Below, one piece after another: positions 1 to 7,844 of a stretch of DNA of 35,344 nucleotides (within the stretch, counting starts at the first letter, position 1; each line of letters begins with the position of its first letter). The stretch lies in the NCBI RefSeq assembly GCF_018613575.1, contig NZ_JAGGPX010000024.1:1-35344 (forward strand), in the 5' to 3' direction. The DNA comes from Planococcus sp. ISL-110 (lineage in GTDB: Bacteria; Bacillota; Bacilli; Bacillales_A; Planococcaceae). A program made the position numbers and the translations under genes. A model generated the notes under the pieces. It searched no databases. It was not told the DNA's origin and saw nothing but the letters and a program-made list of their open reading frames with translations.

Positions 1-351
1 TTATTTGCAACTGATTCGCAATCCTTGTTGCTCTAATTCCTGGATCCGCTCGTCCTGGCTTGGAATAAATGCCAGAATATTTAGGATCATTTCGTACATA
101 GCACTGGCTTCATTCAACGAATAAAAAATCCACTGCCCTTTTCGGTTTTCTTTTACTAATCCGACATCGCGCAGTTTCCGCAGATGCTGGCTGATGGCGG
201 GCTGGGTGATATTGAAGATTTCAACAAACTCACAGACACAGCATTCGTTCTTTTCCAACAGCTTCATCATTGACAGCCGGGTTTTGTCTCCCAGGAGCTT
301 CAACACTGTGCTCGCTTGCTCAATTTCAATTTCCTTCGCTTTCACTGCCAT
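1..351 (-). CDS. ArsR/SmtB-family metal-sensing transcriptional repressor
   Basis: This is a 116-residue winged-helix DNA-binding protein of the ArsR/SmtB family; such proteins repress metal- or metalloid-resistance genes and leave DNA on binding the metal. The helix-turn-helix lies around residues 42-65 (TQPAISQHLRKLRDVGLV), followed by the wing (KGQWIFYSL). A CCVCEF motif at residues 37-42 sits where arsenic- and cadmium-sensing members carry their ELCVCDL thiolate site, so a thiophilic metal ligand is plausible. A GTG at 363 would add four residues, but GAGGTG at 361-366 is well spaced as the ribosome binding site for the ATG at 351, so I place the start there. The target operon is not visible; it may lie to the left of the window. 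The family is certain, the ligand is not. Confidence 0.85.
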   Translation of the reverse strand: MAVKAKEIEIEQASTVLKLLGDKTRLSMMKLLEKNECCVCEFVEIFNITQPAISQHLRKLRDVGLVKENRKGQWIFYSLNEASAMYEMILNILAFIPSQDERIQELEQQGLRISCK

Positions 352-503
352 TTGTTCTTTCACCTCTTTTGCTGGATTCTTTTTAAAGCTGCAGGATTCT
401 TTTATTTATTCCTGTTGAAACTCACAATATCATATCAGCATATACTTATATGTTCAAGTGCATATTATCTAAATAATCCTATACTAGAAAATAAGCCCTG
501 ATT

Positions 504-523
504 TTTGTTGCAAACGCAACAAA
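504..523. promoter_or_regulatory. Inverted repeat, candidate MarR operator 1
   Basis: Perfect 8-bp arms TTTGTTGC and GCAACAAA are separated by AAAC, about 70 bp upstream of the MarR gene. The core TTGC-N4-GCAA recurs at 555-566. The position between ArsR and MarR genes, close to the MarR start, suggests an autoregulatory operator. This is inference from symmetry and position. Confidence 0.5.
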
Positions 524-554
524 GTGATGATAAGTTCTAGTTAACCTGCTTTCA

Positions 555-566
555 TTGCATTTGCAA
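555..566. promoter_or_regulatory. Inverted repeat, candidate MarR operator 2
   Basis: TTGCA and TGCAA arms flank TT, just upstream of the MarR ribosome binding site (AAAGGAGA). It shares the TTGC-N4-GCAA core with the palindrome at 504-523. Repressor bound here would block the start of the marR-paiA-paiB transcript. Confidence 0.45.
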
Positions 567-591
567 CTAAATATTACTAAAGGAGAGTTTT

Positions 592-1044
592 ATGAAAGAG
601 ATTCTGCGTGAAATCGGCATGATAGCCAGAGCCCTGGATTCTATCAGCAATATCGAATTCAAGGAGTTCGACCTGACCAAAGGCCAGTATTTATACCTTG
701 TCCGGATTTGTGAAAACCCCGGCATCATCCATGCACAATTGTTGGAGATGATCAAAGTAGAACGCTCCACCGCAACCCGCGCACTTCAGAAGCTCGAAAC
801 AAATGGTTTTATAGAAAAGAAAGACGATCCACATAATAAAAAAAACAAACTGCTGTTTCCCACCGAAAAAGCGAATGCGGTTTATCCTTTTATCAAAAGG
901 GAAAATGCCCATTCGGATGGAGTGGCTTTACATGGCTTTTCCGAAGAAGAAGCAGAAACCGCCTTTGACCTTCTGCAGCGCATTCGGAAAAATGTTGAAA
1001 AGGATTGGGAGTCGGTAAAAAAAGGAAATAAACGGGACTATTGA
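592..1044 (+). CDS. MarR-family transcriptional regulator
   Basis: This 150-residue protein has the MarR winged-helix layout: an N-terminal helical dimerisation part, a helix-turn-helix around residues 45-75 (ENPGIIHAQLLEMIKVERS then TATRALQKLETNGFI), and a charged wing (KKDDPHNKKN). MarR proteins repress stress or efflux genes and release DNA on binding small ligands. The ATG is preceded by AAAGGAGA at good spacing. It is the first gene of a likely operon: paiA starts 24 bp downstream and paiB follows. Two palindromes sharing a TTGC-N4-GCAA core lie upstream, consistent with autoregulation. Its ligand cannot be read from the sequence; polyamine-linked control is only suggested by the neighbours. 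Confidence 0.85.
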   Translation: MKEILREIGMIARALDSISNIEFKEFDLTKGQYLYLVRICENPGIIHAQLLEMIKVERSTATRALQKLETNGFIEKKDDPHNKKNKLLFPTEKANAVYPFIKRENAHSDGVALHGFSEEEAETAFDLLQRIRKNVEKDWESVKKGNKRDY

Positions 1045-1587
<543 letters not shown>

Positions 1588-1611
1588 CTCTTTTCTGAAA
1601 GGCAGACCAGC

Positions 1612-2236
1612 ATGTACATCCCAAAATATTTCAAGGTCAGTGATTTTGACGAAATCGCAGAGTTTATTCGGCAAAACTCTTTCGGAACACTCGTCACCAC
1701 AAAAAAAAGGAAAACCCATTGCCACCCACCTCCCGCTTCAGTTGATGAAACAAAAAGATGATCACTATATAACCGGACATATGGCTTATGGAAATCCCCA
1801 ATGGCGAACATTTGAAACATCTGAAGAAGTACTCATCATGTTCCAAGGGCCGCATGCATACATTTCTTCTTCCTGGTATGAACAGGAGAATGTGCCGACA
1901 TGGAACTATCAGGCCGTACACCTTTATGGCACCGCCCAACTTTTGAGCGAGGAAGAGTTGAAAAAAGACCTGACAAGCTTAATGCAAAAATACGAGAGCC
2001 ATCGTGAAAATCCGGTTCTGTGGGATAAGCGCTCCCCTTCCCTGCTGGAAAAGGAGTTGAAAGGCATCATTGGATTTAAGATCCTGGTGAGAGAAGTTCA
2101 AGCCGCCTATAAAATGAGCCAGAACCGAAACGAAACAGATTACCAAAACATCATCGATCGATTGGAGCAAGAAGAGGATGCGGATTCAAAACAAATGGCC
2201 CAAGTGATGAGCACGAAATCGGAAGAGTCTCTTTGA
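1612..2236 (+). pseudogene. paiB: paiB, frameshifted at an A8 run
   Basis: Read from the ATG at 1612, the protein starts MYIPKYFKVSDFDEIAEFI, the characteristic PaiB N-terminus. After TLVTTKK the frame is lost at an eight-A run (1701-1708). With seven As the frame continues as KKGKPIATHLPLQL and stays open to the TGA at 2236, giving about 207 residues, the usual PaiB length. The FMN-binding split-barrel fold of the family would be intact in the restored protein. The single lesion, in a homopolymer, could be a true recent frameshift, a slippage-prone phase switch, or a sequencing error. The gene follows paiA by 24 bp. Without correction only an N-terminal fragment of about 48 residues would be made from this start. 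Confidence 0.85.
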
Positions 2237-2275
2237 ATCTTCAACTGTTCAGCCGATTAGGAATAAAGCAAGTTG

Positions 2276-2305
2276 TTGGAAGTATTCCTCTACAGCTTGT
2301 ACAAT
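2276..2305 (+). promoter_or_regulatory. Sigma-A-like promoter of the ykkCD transcript
   Basis: TTGGAA (2276-2281) and TACAAT (2300-2305) are separated by 18 bp and lie shortly upstream of the guanidine-I aptamer, as expected for the promoter of a riboswitch-controlled transcript. Confidence 0.55.
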
Positions 2306-2324
2306 ACGAAGGAATTGCATATCT

Positions 2325-2420
2325 GAAATGTTTTCTAGGGTTCCGCAGCAACCATGCTGGCCTGGTCCAAGAGAAAACTCACAGCTCTGCTGTGTCACGG
2401 AAGGACAAAAGCCTGGGAGA
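2325..2420 (+). ncRNA. Guanidine-I riboswitch (ykkC-yxkD RNA)
   Basis: The conserved blocks of the ykkC-yxkD class appear in order: TCTAGGGTTCCG at 2334-2345, TGGTCC-AAGAGAAAAC around 2363-2378, TCACGG at 2395-2400, and the 3' signature AAGGACAAAAGCCTGGGAGA at 2401-2420. Subtype 1 of this class binds free guanidinium and turns on guanidine export and breakdown genes. The genes downstream are a YkkC/YkkD exporter pair, the classic partner. The 3' end of the aptamer overlaps the left arm of a strong terminator, so ligand binding should hold back termination. Aptamer ends are approximate. Confidence 0.93.
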
Positions 2421-2451
2421 AACTGTTTTTACAGTTCTCCCGGGTTTTTTT
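2412..2451 (+). terminator. Riboswitch expression-platform terminator
   Basis: Arms 2412-2426 and 2431-2444 (CCTGGGAGAAACTGT / ACAGTTCTCCCGGG, one bulged A) with a TTTT loop are followed by seven Ts. The left arm uses the last conserved aptamer bases, so aptamer and terminator are mutually exclusive: an ON switch with guanidinium. Confidence 0.9.
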
Positions 2452-2484
2452 AGTTTCTATAAATACGATAAGGAGAGATTTACA

Positions 2485-2826
2485 ATGAGTTCAAATTGGC
2501 TGAAAGTCATATTTGCTGCGGTTTTTGAAGTGGTTTGGGTCATCGGTTTAAAGCATGCCGATGGTTTTTGGGATTGGGCAGTTACGGTCATCGCGATTGT
2601 CATCAGCTTCACGGTCATGATCATGGCTGGCCGAAAGTTGCCGGTCGGAACCGTCTATGCGATTTTTGTCGGGCTTGGAACCGCGGGCACTGTGCTTTCT
2701 GAAATCATCATCTTCAACGAGCCTTTTAGTGTCGGAAAGCTGCTGCTGGTAGGGATATTATTGGCGGGAGTTATCGGCTTAAAACTAGTAACGAAAGATC
2801 CGATTTCTGAAGGAGGAAGAGCCTAA
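2485..2826 (+). CDS. ykkC: Guanidinium exporter subunit YkkC (small multidrug resistance family)
   Basis: This 113-residue protein has four predicted membrane helices and belongs to the SMR family. The helix-1 motif [15 protein letters not shown] carries the essential membrane glutamate and is typical of YkkC and Gdx guanidinium exporters, as is [20 protein letters not shown] in helix 3. It ends with the SMR signature GVIGLKLV. The reading frame stays open upstream, but the ATG at 2485 with AGGAGA at 2471-2476 is the proper start, just after the riboswitch terminator. It overlaps the next gene by one base (TAATG), so the two subunits are translationally coupled, as expected for a two-gene heterodimer. 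The proton-driven export of guanidinium is inferred from the family and the riboswitch. Confidence 0.93.
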   Translation: MSSNWLKVIFAAVFEVVWVIGLKHADGFWDWAVTVIAIVISFTVMIMAGRKLPVGTVYAIFVGLGTAGTVLSEIIIFNEPFSVGKLLLVGILLAGVIGLKLVTKDPISEGGRA

Positions 2827-3140
2827 TGACATGGACAGCATTAGTTTTGGCAGGCGTATTTGAAATGTTTGGTGTGGCGATGATCAACAAGCTGCATCAA
2901 GACCGCAATTGGCAATCTCTTTTATTGCTGATAGCTGGTTTCGGGGCGAGCTTTGTCTTTTTGGCTTATTCCATGGAAACACTGGCGATGGGAACCGCTT
3001 ATGCCATCTGGACCGGGATCGGTGCTTCAGGCGGAGCCATACTCGGTATGCTTTTTTACAATGAATCCAAGGACTGGAAGCGAATCCTCTTTATTGCAAT
3101 GGTCTTGGGTGCTGCAGTTGGTTTAAAACTGGTTTCTTAA
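2826..3140 (+). CDS. ykkD: Guanidinium exporter subunit YkkD (small multidrug resistance family)
   Basis: This 104-residue, four-helix SMR protein is the partner of YkkC. Helix 1 has the conserved glutamate in VLAGVFEMFGVAMINKL; helix 3 reads METLAMGTAYAIWTGIGASG, the SMR fingerprint; the end is GAAVGLKLVS. Start and stop codons of ykkC and ykkD overlap as TAATG. The pair is expected to assemble as an antiparallel heterodimer in the membrane. The operon ends at a strong hairpin at 3179-3217. In the same operon position B. subtilis has ykkD, of nearly identical size. Confidence 0.92.
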   Translation: MTWTALVLAGVFEMFGVAMINKLHQDRNWQSLLLLIAGFGASFVFLAYSMETLAMGTAYAIWTGIGASGGAILGMLFYNESKDWKRILFIAMVLGAAVGLKLVS

Positions 3141-3178
3141 GCCGAATCCTTTCAAACTCATACATTGAAATTAAAAAG

Positions 3179-3217
3179 AGCAAAGAAACTTGCAGCTAAG
3201 TTTCTTCGCTTTTTTTG
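3179..3217 (+). terminator. Rho-independent terminator of ykkCD
   Basis: Arms AGCAAAGAAACTT (3179-3191) and AAGTTTCTTCGCT (3198-3210), with a six-base loop and one mismatch, are followed by a T tract to 3217. Confidence 0.9.
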
Positions 3218-3320
3218 AAATGACTCGATTAATGCAGAGAAACCGGTCTTTCTTTTACAACGACCACTTCTGGTACAGAATTTTTAGCTAGCTATTGCTT
3301 AAAAAATCTTACCTGCCACT

Positions 3321-4367
3321 TTATGGCTGCCGTTTAAGAGCATTAATATCGGCCACCAATGCACTGACATGTTCAGCTTTGGTTGACCAGCTGGTACAGA
3401 ACCTGACGACGCTTTTTGTTTCATTTACTGTTTCCCATGTATGGAACGAGTATTTCTTGCTTAACTTTTCTATGTCCATATTTCTGAGAATTGGGAATTG
3501 CTGATTTGTTTTCGAATCATATCTCAATTCGAATCCGTTGCTTTCAAAAGCTGCTCGAATGGTCATTGCCGAATCTACTGCGTGTCTGGACAACTCCATG
3601 TACAAACCATCTTGAAAAAGCGTTTCAAATTGAATTCCCAATATACGCCCTTTAGCCAAAAGCCCACCTTTTTGTTTGATCATATACCGGAAATCTTTTT
3701 TCAAAGCCCCATTCGTTATCACAACAGCTTCTCCGAATAATGCCCCAATCTTCGTTCCCCCTATATAAAACACATCACAAAGCCTTGCGATATCAGCTAA
3801 TGATAAGTCGTTGTCTTCCGAAGCCAATCCGTACCCCATCCTTGCGCCGTCCATCATTAAAGTTAAATCACAATCCAAACACGCCTTCCGTAAATTCTCC
3901 AGCTCTTTTTTGCTGTAGGTTGTCCCAAACTCTGTCGGATTAGAAATATAAACCAGGGCAGGTTGGACCATGTGTTCGTGTGTGGGATCGTTCCAATGTT
4001 CCGCATGAGCTCCCCTAACCTGTTCAGCATAAATTTTTCCATCTTCGCTTGGCAAGGTAAGCACTTTATGGCCGGACGCTTCTATTGCACCTGTCTCATG
4101 AACAGCTATATGGCCTGAATGTGCGGAAACGACTCCTTGATGAGGCCTCAGGACAGAAGCAATTAATGTAGTATTTGTTTGCGTACCTCCTACTAAGAAA
4201 TGGACATCGGCAGTTGGCGCATCGCAGGCACTCTTTATCAGTGTTCTAGCCGATTCACAATATTTGTCCATGCCGTAGCCTGGGCTTTGTTCTTCGTTTG
4301 TTTCCAGTAACCGTTCTAAAATATGTGGATGTGCACCTTCTGCATAATCATTTTCAAATCTAATCAT
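3321..4367 (-). CDS. Threonine aldolase family PLP enzyme (beta-eliminating lyase fold)
   Basis: This 348-residue fold-type I PLP enzyme resembles low-specificity L-threonine aldolases, which cleave threonine or allo-threonine to glycine and acetaldehyde. The N-terminal FENDYAEGAHPHIL and the segment LVGGTQTNTTLIASVLRP match the family start. The PLP-contacting MMDGARMGYGL (Asp173, Arg176) precedes IGGTKIGALFGEAVV, where Lys206 should form the Schiff base. The ATG at 4367 has GGGAGA upstream. It stands alone between the ykkCD terminator and a gene-poor stretch. Substrate preference (L-threo, allo, or another beta-hydroxy amino acid) cannot be read from the sequence. Confidence 0.88.
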   Translation of the reverse strand: MIRFENDYAEGAHPHILERLLETNEEQSPGYGMDKYCESARTLIKSACDAPTADVHFLVGGTQTNTTLIASVLRPHQGVVSAHSGHIAVHETGAIEASGHKVLTLPSEDGKIYAEQVRGAHAEHWNDPTHEHMVQPALVYISNPTEFGTTYSKKELENLRKACLDCDLTLMMDGARMGYGLASEDNDLSLADIARLCDVFYIGGTKIGALFGEAVVITNGALKKDFRYMIKQKGGLLAKGRILGIQFETLFQDGLYMELSRHAVDSAMTIRAAFESNGFELRYDSKTNQQFPILRNMDIEKLSKKYSFHTWETVNETKSVVRFCTSWSTKAEHVSALVADINALKRQP

Positions 4368-5024
4368 TTATTTTTCTCCCATCTGCTTAAATTTCTTTAC
4401 TTAGGCAGCATCGCTGCGTGGATTTCAGCTATTACTATTTGAAAGTCCATGTAATTTTGATTTATTTCTTCAGGACTCCGTCACTTGACAGCCCTGCCAA
4501 CAATTCCAACAGCTTCTCAAGCGGTAGAGCTTTCTCATGATCGAATCAATAGCTGAGTATGCCGATAGTTCTCTATATATTAAATTGACCATATAAAAAT
4601 AATTCAATCTACTTTTCCATTGGCACGCCATCTTGTATATAATGCTTTTGTTTGGAGATCCCTCTTGATGCTTTCTTGATTGATAAATATATTCTATCTA
4701 CTCATTTCTCCATTCTTTTTGCACACCTTAAATGTATAGTATATTAGTAAACTCATTGAATGAAGGATGAAACTTGATAGAGTTGTACCAGCGCAACAAC
4801 CAGGCTAACATAGGGGCTTCATACACTGTGCGAGACTGGTGATTGTATATGATATAGCGTTAAGAAAATGAAGGCAAGCTACACAATAGTCTACCTTCTT
4901 ACAAGAAATATTTTAAACTCGCTTGTTCTGGGACACAATCAACCAAAGCCGACAAATAAGTTTACGCACTCCAACAAAAGAATAAGGCAGTTATGACCGC
5001 AGTTTCAAGAAATACCTATACCTT
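4368..5024. other. Gene-poor AT-rich intergenic region
   Basis: No convincing gene, RNA or mobile element was found in these 0.66 kb between the aldolase and the multicopper oxidase. A 27-codon open stretch on the minus strand (4462-4545, FDHEKALPLEKLLELLAGL and onward) has a protein-like composition but no start codon or ribosome binding site; it may be a gene remnant. The promoters of both flanking genes must lie here but no clear -35/-10 pair stands out. Confidence 0.5.
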
Positions 5025-5043
5025 ATGAAAGGAAGTGGCAGAT

Positions 5044-6558
5044 ATAAAAAAAGTTATATTAGGTTCATTCGCCCTCAGTTTTATCTTAATCGGCTGCAAT
5101 GACAATACCAGACCATCACAAGACTTCCCGATGGATAATGGGCACATGGGCGGCCAGGGCGGAACGAATCAAGAAGACGCAAATGAGAGAGGCATGGGCG
5201 GTATGGGAGGCGCCATGAACTTTGGGAGTATTCCGTCTCTTGAATCCTCTGAAGGAATTCGTGAGCTGCCGATTCCCCCACTAATGGAAAAGCAGCAAGG
5301 CCAGGACTTCGATTATGAAGTGACCGCCCAACAAGGCACCACCGAATTTTTCGAAGGCGTTTCGACTGATACTTACGGATACAACGGCGATTTACTTGGT
5401 CCCACGCTTAAACTGGAGGAAGGCGAAAGTGTGGATGTCAAGATTACAAATGATTTGGATGAAGTGACAACCTTCCATTGGCACGGCCTTGAAGTTCCCG
5501 GAGAAATAGACGGCGGCCCACACGGTGAAATCCAGCCCGGCGACAGCCAAATCATCACTTTGGAAGCGGATCAGCCGGCCGCTACCCTTTGGTATCATCC
5601 CCATGTTCATGGCTCGACAGCTGAACAAGTATTCAAAGGCTTGTCCGGGATGTTGCTCATTGGCGAGGGCTCCGGCTCTGATTCGGAACTTCCCGATGAG
5701 TACGGCGTTGATGACATTCCGCTCATTTTCCAGGACCGCCTGTTTGATGAAAACAAACAATTGAATTACGGCAGGCTGATGAACGAGGACGGAACCTTAG
5801 GCGATATTTCTATCGTCAACGGAACCATTAACCCAAAACTGACCATCACCGAATCCGTCATGCGCTTTCGGATATTGAACGGAGCTAATGCGCGAAGTTA
5901 CACATTCGGGTTGAGCAATGGCGCCAGCTTCACGCAAATCGCTTCTGATGGAGGCTTGCTGGATAAACCGGTTGAAACCGACACGCTGACATTAGCCGCT
6001 TCGGAGCGCGCTGAAATTCTCATCGACTTTTCATCGATGACTGAGGAGGAATCCCTCGCCATCATCAATGATGAAGGAACTGAATTACTGCCGTTTGACC
6101 TGGCTCTCGATGATTCTCCGGCAGACTCCGTCAAACTGCGGACAGCCGAGGAGCCCTTCCTGACCGAACAGGAAAAAACAATGCCTGTCACAAAGGACAT
6201 CGAGTTGTTCGGTATGGCAAATATGGTGACGATCAATGGGAAGAAATTCGATATGGACCGCATTGACTTTCGCCAGGAACAAGGCGTCACAGAAGTATGG
6301 GAAGTTTATAACAGCCCCGATATGATGGGGGGAATGAGTCATCCCTTCCATATTCACGGCACCCAGTTCAAGATCATTTCCCGTGATGGCGAAGAGGTGG
6401 AACCGAACGAACAAGGCTTGAAAGATAGCGTGCTGGTCGAACCCGGCGAACGGGTAAAACTGCTTGTCACGTTCCCCGAAAAAGGTATTTTCGTTTTCCA
6501 TTGCCACATTCTGGAACATGAAGATAACGGCATGATGGGGCAAGTTGAAGTGTACTAA
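5044..6558 (+). CDS. Multicopper oxidase, lipoprotein (CotA/CueO-like)
   Basis: This three-domain multicopper oxidase of about 505 residues is secreted and probably lipid-anchored: KKVILGSFALSFILIGC gives a signal peptide with lipobox LIGC. A Gly/Met-rich linker (MGGQGG, GMGGMGGAM) follows and may bind copper. All four copper-ligand motifs are present: HWHG, WYHPHVHG, HPFHIHG near the end, and HCHILEHEDNGMM, with type 1 Cys and axial Met ten residues later. It should oxidise Cu(I), Mn(II) or phenolics with oxygen. The start is odd: AGGAAGTG at 5030-5037 is ideally spaced (6 nt) for an ATA codon at 5044, giving a canonical MKKVILG start; the only standard codon, GTG at 5035, lies inside that ribosome binding site, and an in-frame TGA at 5026-5028 closes the frame upstream. 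Either AUA is used, or an ATG has mutated, or the GTG works inefficiently. Confidence 0.9.
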   Translation: MKKVILGSFALSFILIGCNDNTRPSQDFPMDNGHMGGQGGTNQEDANERGMGGMGGAMNFGSIPSLESSEGIRELPIPPLMEKQQGQDFDYEVTAQQGTTEFFEGVSTDTYGYNGDLLGPTLKLEEGESVDVKITNDLDEVTTFHWHGLEVPGEIDGGPHGEIQPGDSQIITLEADQPAATLWYHPHVHGSTAEQVFKGLSGMLLIGEGSGSDSELPDEYGVDDIPLIFQDRLFDENKQLNYGRLMNEDGTLGDISIVNGTINPKLTITESVMRFRILNGANARSYTFGLSNGASFTQIASDGGLLDKPVETDTLTLAASERAEILIDFSSMTEEESLAIINDEGTELLPFDLALDDSPADSVKLRTAEEPFLTEQEKTMPVTKDIELFGMANMVTINGKKFDMDRIDFRQEQGVTEVWEVYNSPDMMGGMSHPFHIHGTQFKIISRDGEEVEPNEQGLKDSVLVEPGERVKLLVTFPEKGIFVFHCHILEHEDNGMMGQVEVY

Positions 6559-6563
6559 CAATT

Positions 6564-6608
6564 AAAAATCCGCTCTTTTGAACCCATGGTTCAAAAGAGC
6601 GGATTTTT
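6564..6608. terminator. Bidirectional terminator between the oxidase and kinase operons
   Basis: Perfect 21-bp arms (6564-6584 and 6588-6608) with a CAT loop include A5/T7 tails on both strands, so the hairpin can stop transcription of the oxidase (+) and of the convergent redox/two-component operon (-). Confidence 0.92.
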
Positions 6609-6755
6609 TTGCATTTAATTGCCTCGGATTGTCAAAATCCTAAAAGATGGTTCAGTCTCCCGCTTAAAACGGACATAATGAGTATTCGAAAGAAGAAACC
6701 TAAAGTTAACTCTACTCTTAGAGATTTTGATTTCCACAAAGCTATTGATTTTCTT

Positions 6756-7844
6756 TCATTCAATACCTTTTTCCAGCGGTATCATAAACCAAAAAACGTA
6801 ACGTCCATTTTTAATATCTAATCCTATTTTGCCTTTATGAAGCTCGACGATTTCCTTCGAAATGGCCAATCCGAGACCGCTACCACCAGTGTTGCGAGTT
6901 CGTGATGGATCGGTGCGGTAAAAGCGTTCAAATATTTTTTCCGCATCCGTTTCAGATATATTCTGGCCTTCACTGATGATTGACACGCGGTAATCGGTAC
7001 CAGAAATTTTTCCTTCTATTTGGATAGGGGCGGTACCTTTGTAATAACGGATGGCATTATCAAGTATATTGCCTAATACTTGCTGGATGCCGCCATTATA
7101 GACATCAACAAATCCAGGATTAGCCTCAATTTGGACAGAGATGTTCTTTTCCTGAAGCCGCCAATGGAACATTTCAACCATTTGCCGGATGGACTGGCTC
7201 ATCTCTTCCTGCTTTGTTTCTACCAATGTTTCCGTGGCGGCAATATCCCATTCTTTTAATTGTTCCAACTGCTCCACCATTGCTGTCAGGCGTTTCGCTT
7301 CCCCGTGGAGCGATTGGAATAATGCTGCATCGCCTTCAATGACTCCGTTGCTTAGGGCGTTCATATAGCCATTTAAATTTGATAAAGGCGTCCTGAATTC
7401 ATGGGACAAATCCGAAACGATTTTCTGTCTGGATTGCTCCTTGAGTTTTAATTGTTGGACGAGTTCATTGAAATGGCCAATCAATTCACCGATTTCGCCC
7501 TCGGATTTGGCCAGGATGGTTTTAGGATATCGCCCATCTTTCATAACTTTCGTTGATTCGATCAGCTCTTTTAAAGGCCCCATCAATTTTTTTGTTAAAT
7601 AAAAATGAAGCAGGCTGCCGACGACAATGATTGAGGCGCTGAACATCCAAAGAAATTGCAAGAGGGCCGCATTAAACTGATTTTGCCGTTGCACATCCGA
7701 TTCCATTCCACTGACCAATGCGCAAGCTGCGTTATAGATGGTAAAACTGCTCAATATAATAACCGCTGTAAAAGCAATGGTATTTAAAAAGGTCAATCGC
7801 CAAAGGATCTGTTTTGGCCATAATGACTTAATGAACTTAATCAT
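6756..7844 (-). CDS. Sensor histidine kinase (HAMP type)
   Basis: This 362-residue kinase has two membrane helices (about 15-37 and 62-83) with only some 25 residues outside, so it probably senses a membrane or surface state, or another protein, rather than a large soluble ligand. A HAMP region follows, then the H-box SDLSHEFRTPLSNLNGY with His148, the N-box NILDNAIRYY (Asn263), and the G2 box TGGSGLGLAI. The usual DxGxG G1 box reads SEGQN (291-295), lacking both the Asp and the second Gly; similar loosened G1 boxes occur in some active kinases. Its ATG overlaps the end of the response regulator gene by 8 bp, so the two are coupled. It is the last gene of the operon starting near 10533. The signal is unknown; redox or metal stress is inferred from the neighbours. 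Confidence 0.9.
   Translation of the reverse strand: MIKFIKSLWPKQILWRLTFLNTIAFTAVIILSSFTIYNAACALVSGMESDVQRQNQFNAALLQFLWMFSASIIVVGSLLHFYLTKKLMGPLKELIESTKVMKDGRYPKTILAKSEGEIGELIGHFNELVQQLKLKEQSRQKIVSDLSHEFRTPLSNLNGYMNALSNGVIEGDAALFQSLHGEAKRLTAMVEQLEQLKEWDIAATETLVETKQEEMSQSIRQMVEMFHWRLQEKNISVQIEANPGFVDVYNGGIQQVLGNILDNAIRYYKGTAPIQIEGKISGTDYRVSIISEGQNISETDAEKIFERFYRTDPSRTRNTGGSGLGLAISKEIVELHKGKIGLDIKNGRYVFWFMIPLEKGIE

Noticed and set aside
5025..5052. ATG at 5025 as the multicopper oxidase start through a one-base slip in the A7 run (5046-5052)
   Set aside because: Deleting one A would give MKGSGRYKKVILG, also a possible signal peptide, but no ribosome binding site precedes this ATG, while AGGAAGTG fits the ATA at 5044 without invoking an indel.
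6609..6755. Short plus-strand ORF after the oxidase terminator
   Set aside because: It lies immediately behind a terminator, has no ribosome binding site, and runs antisense into the kinase gene.
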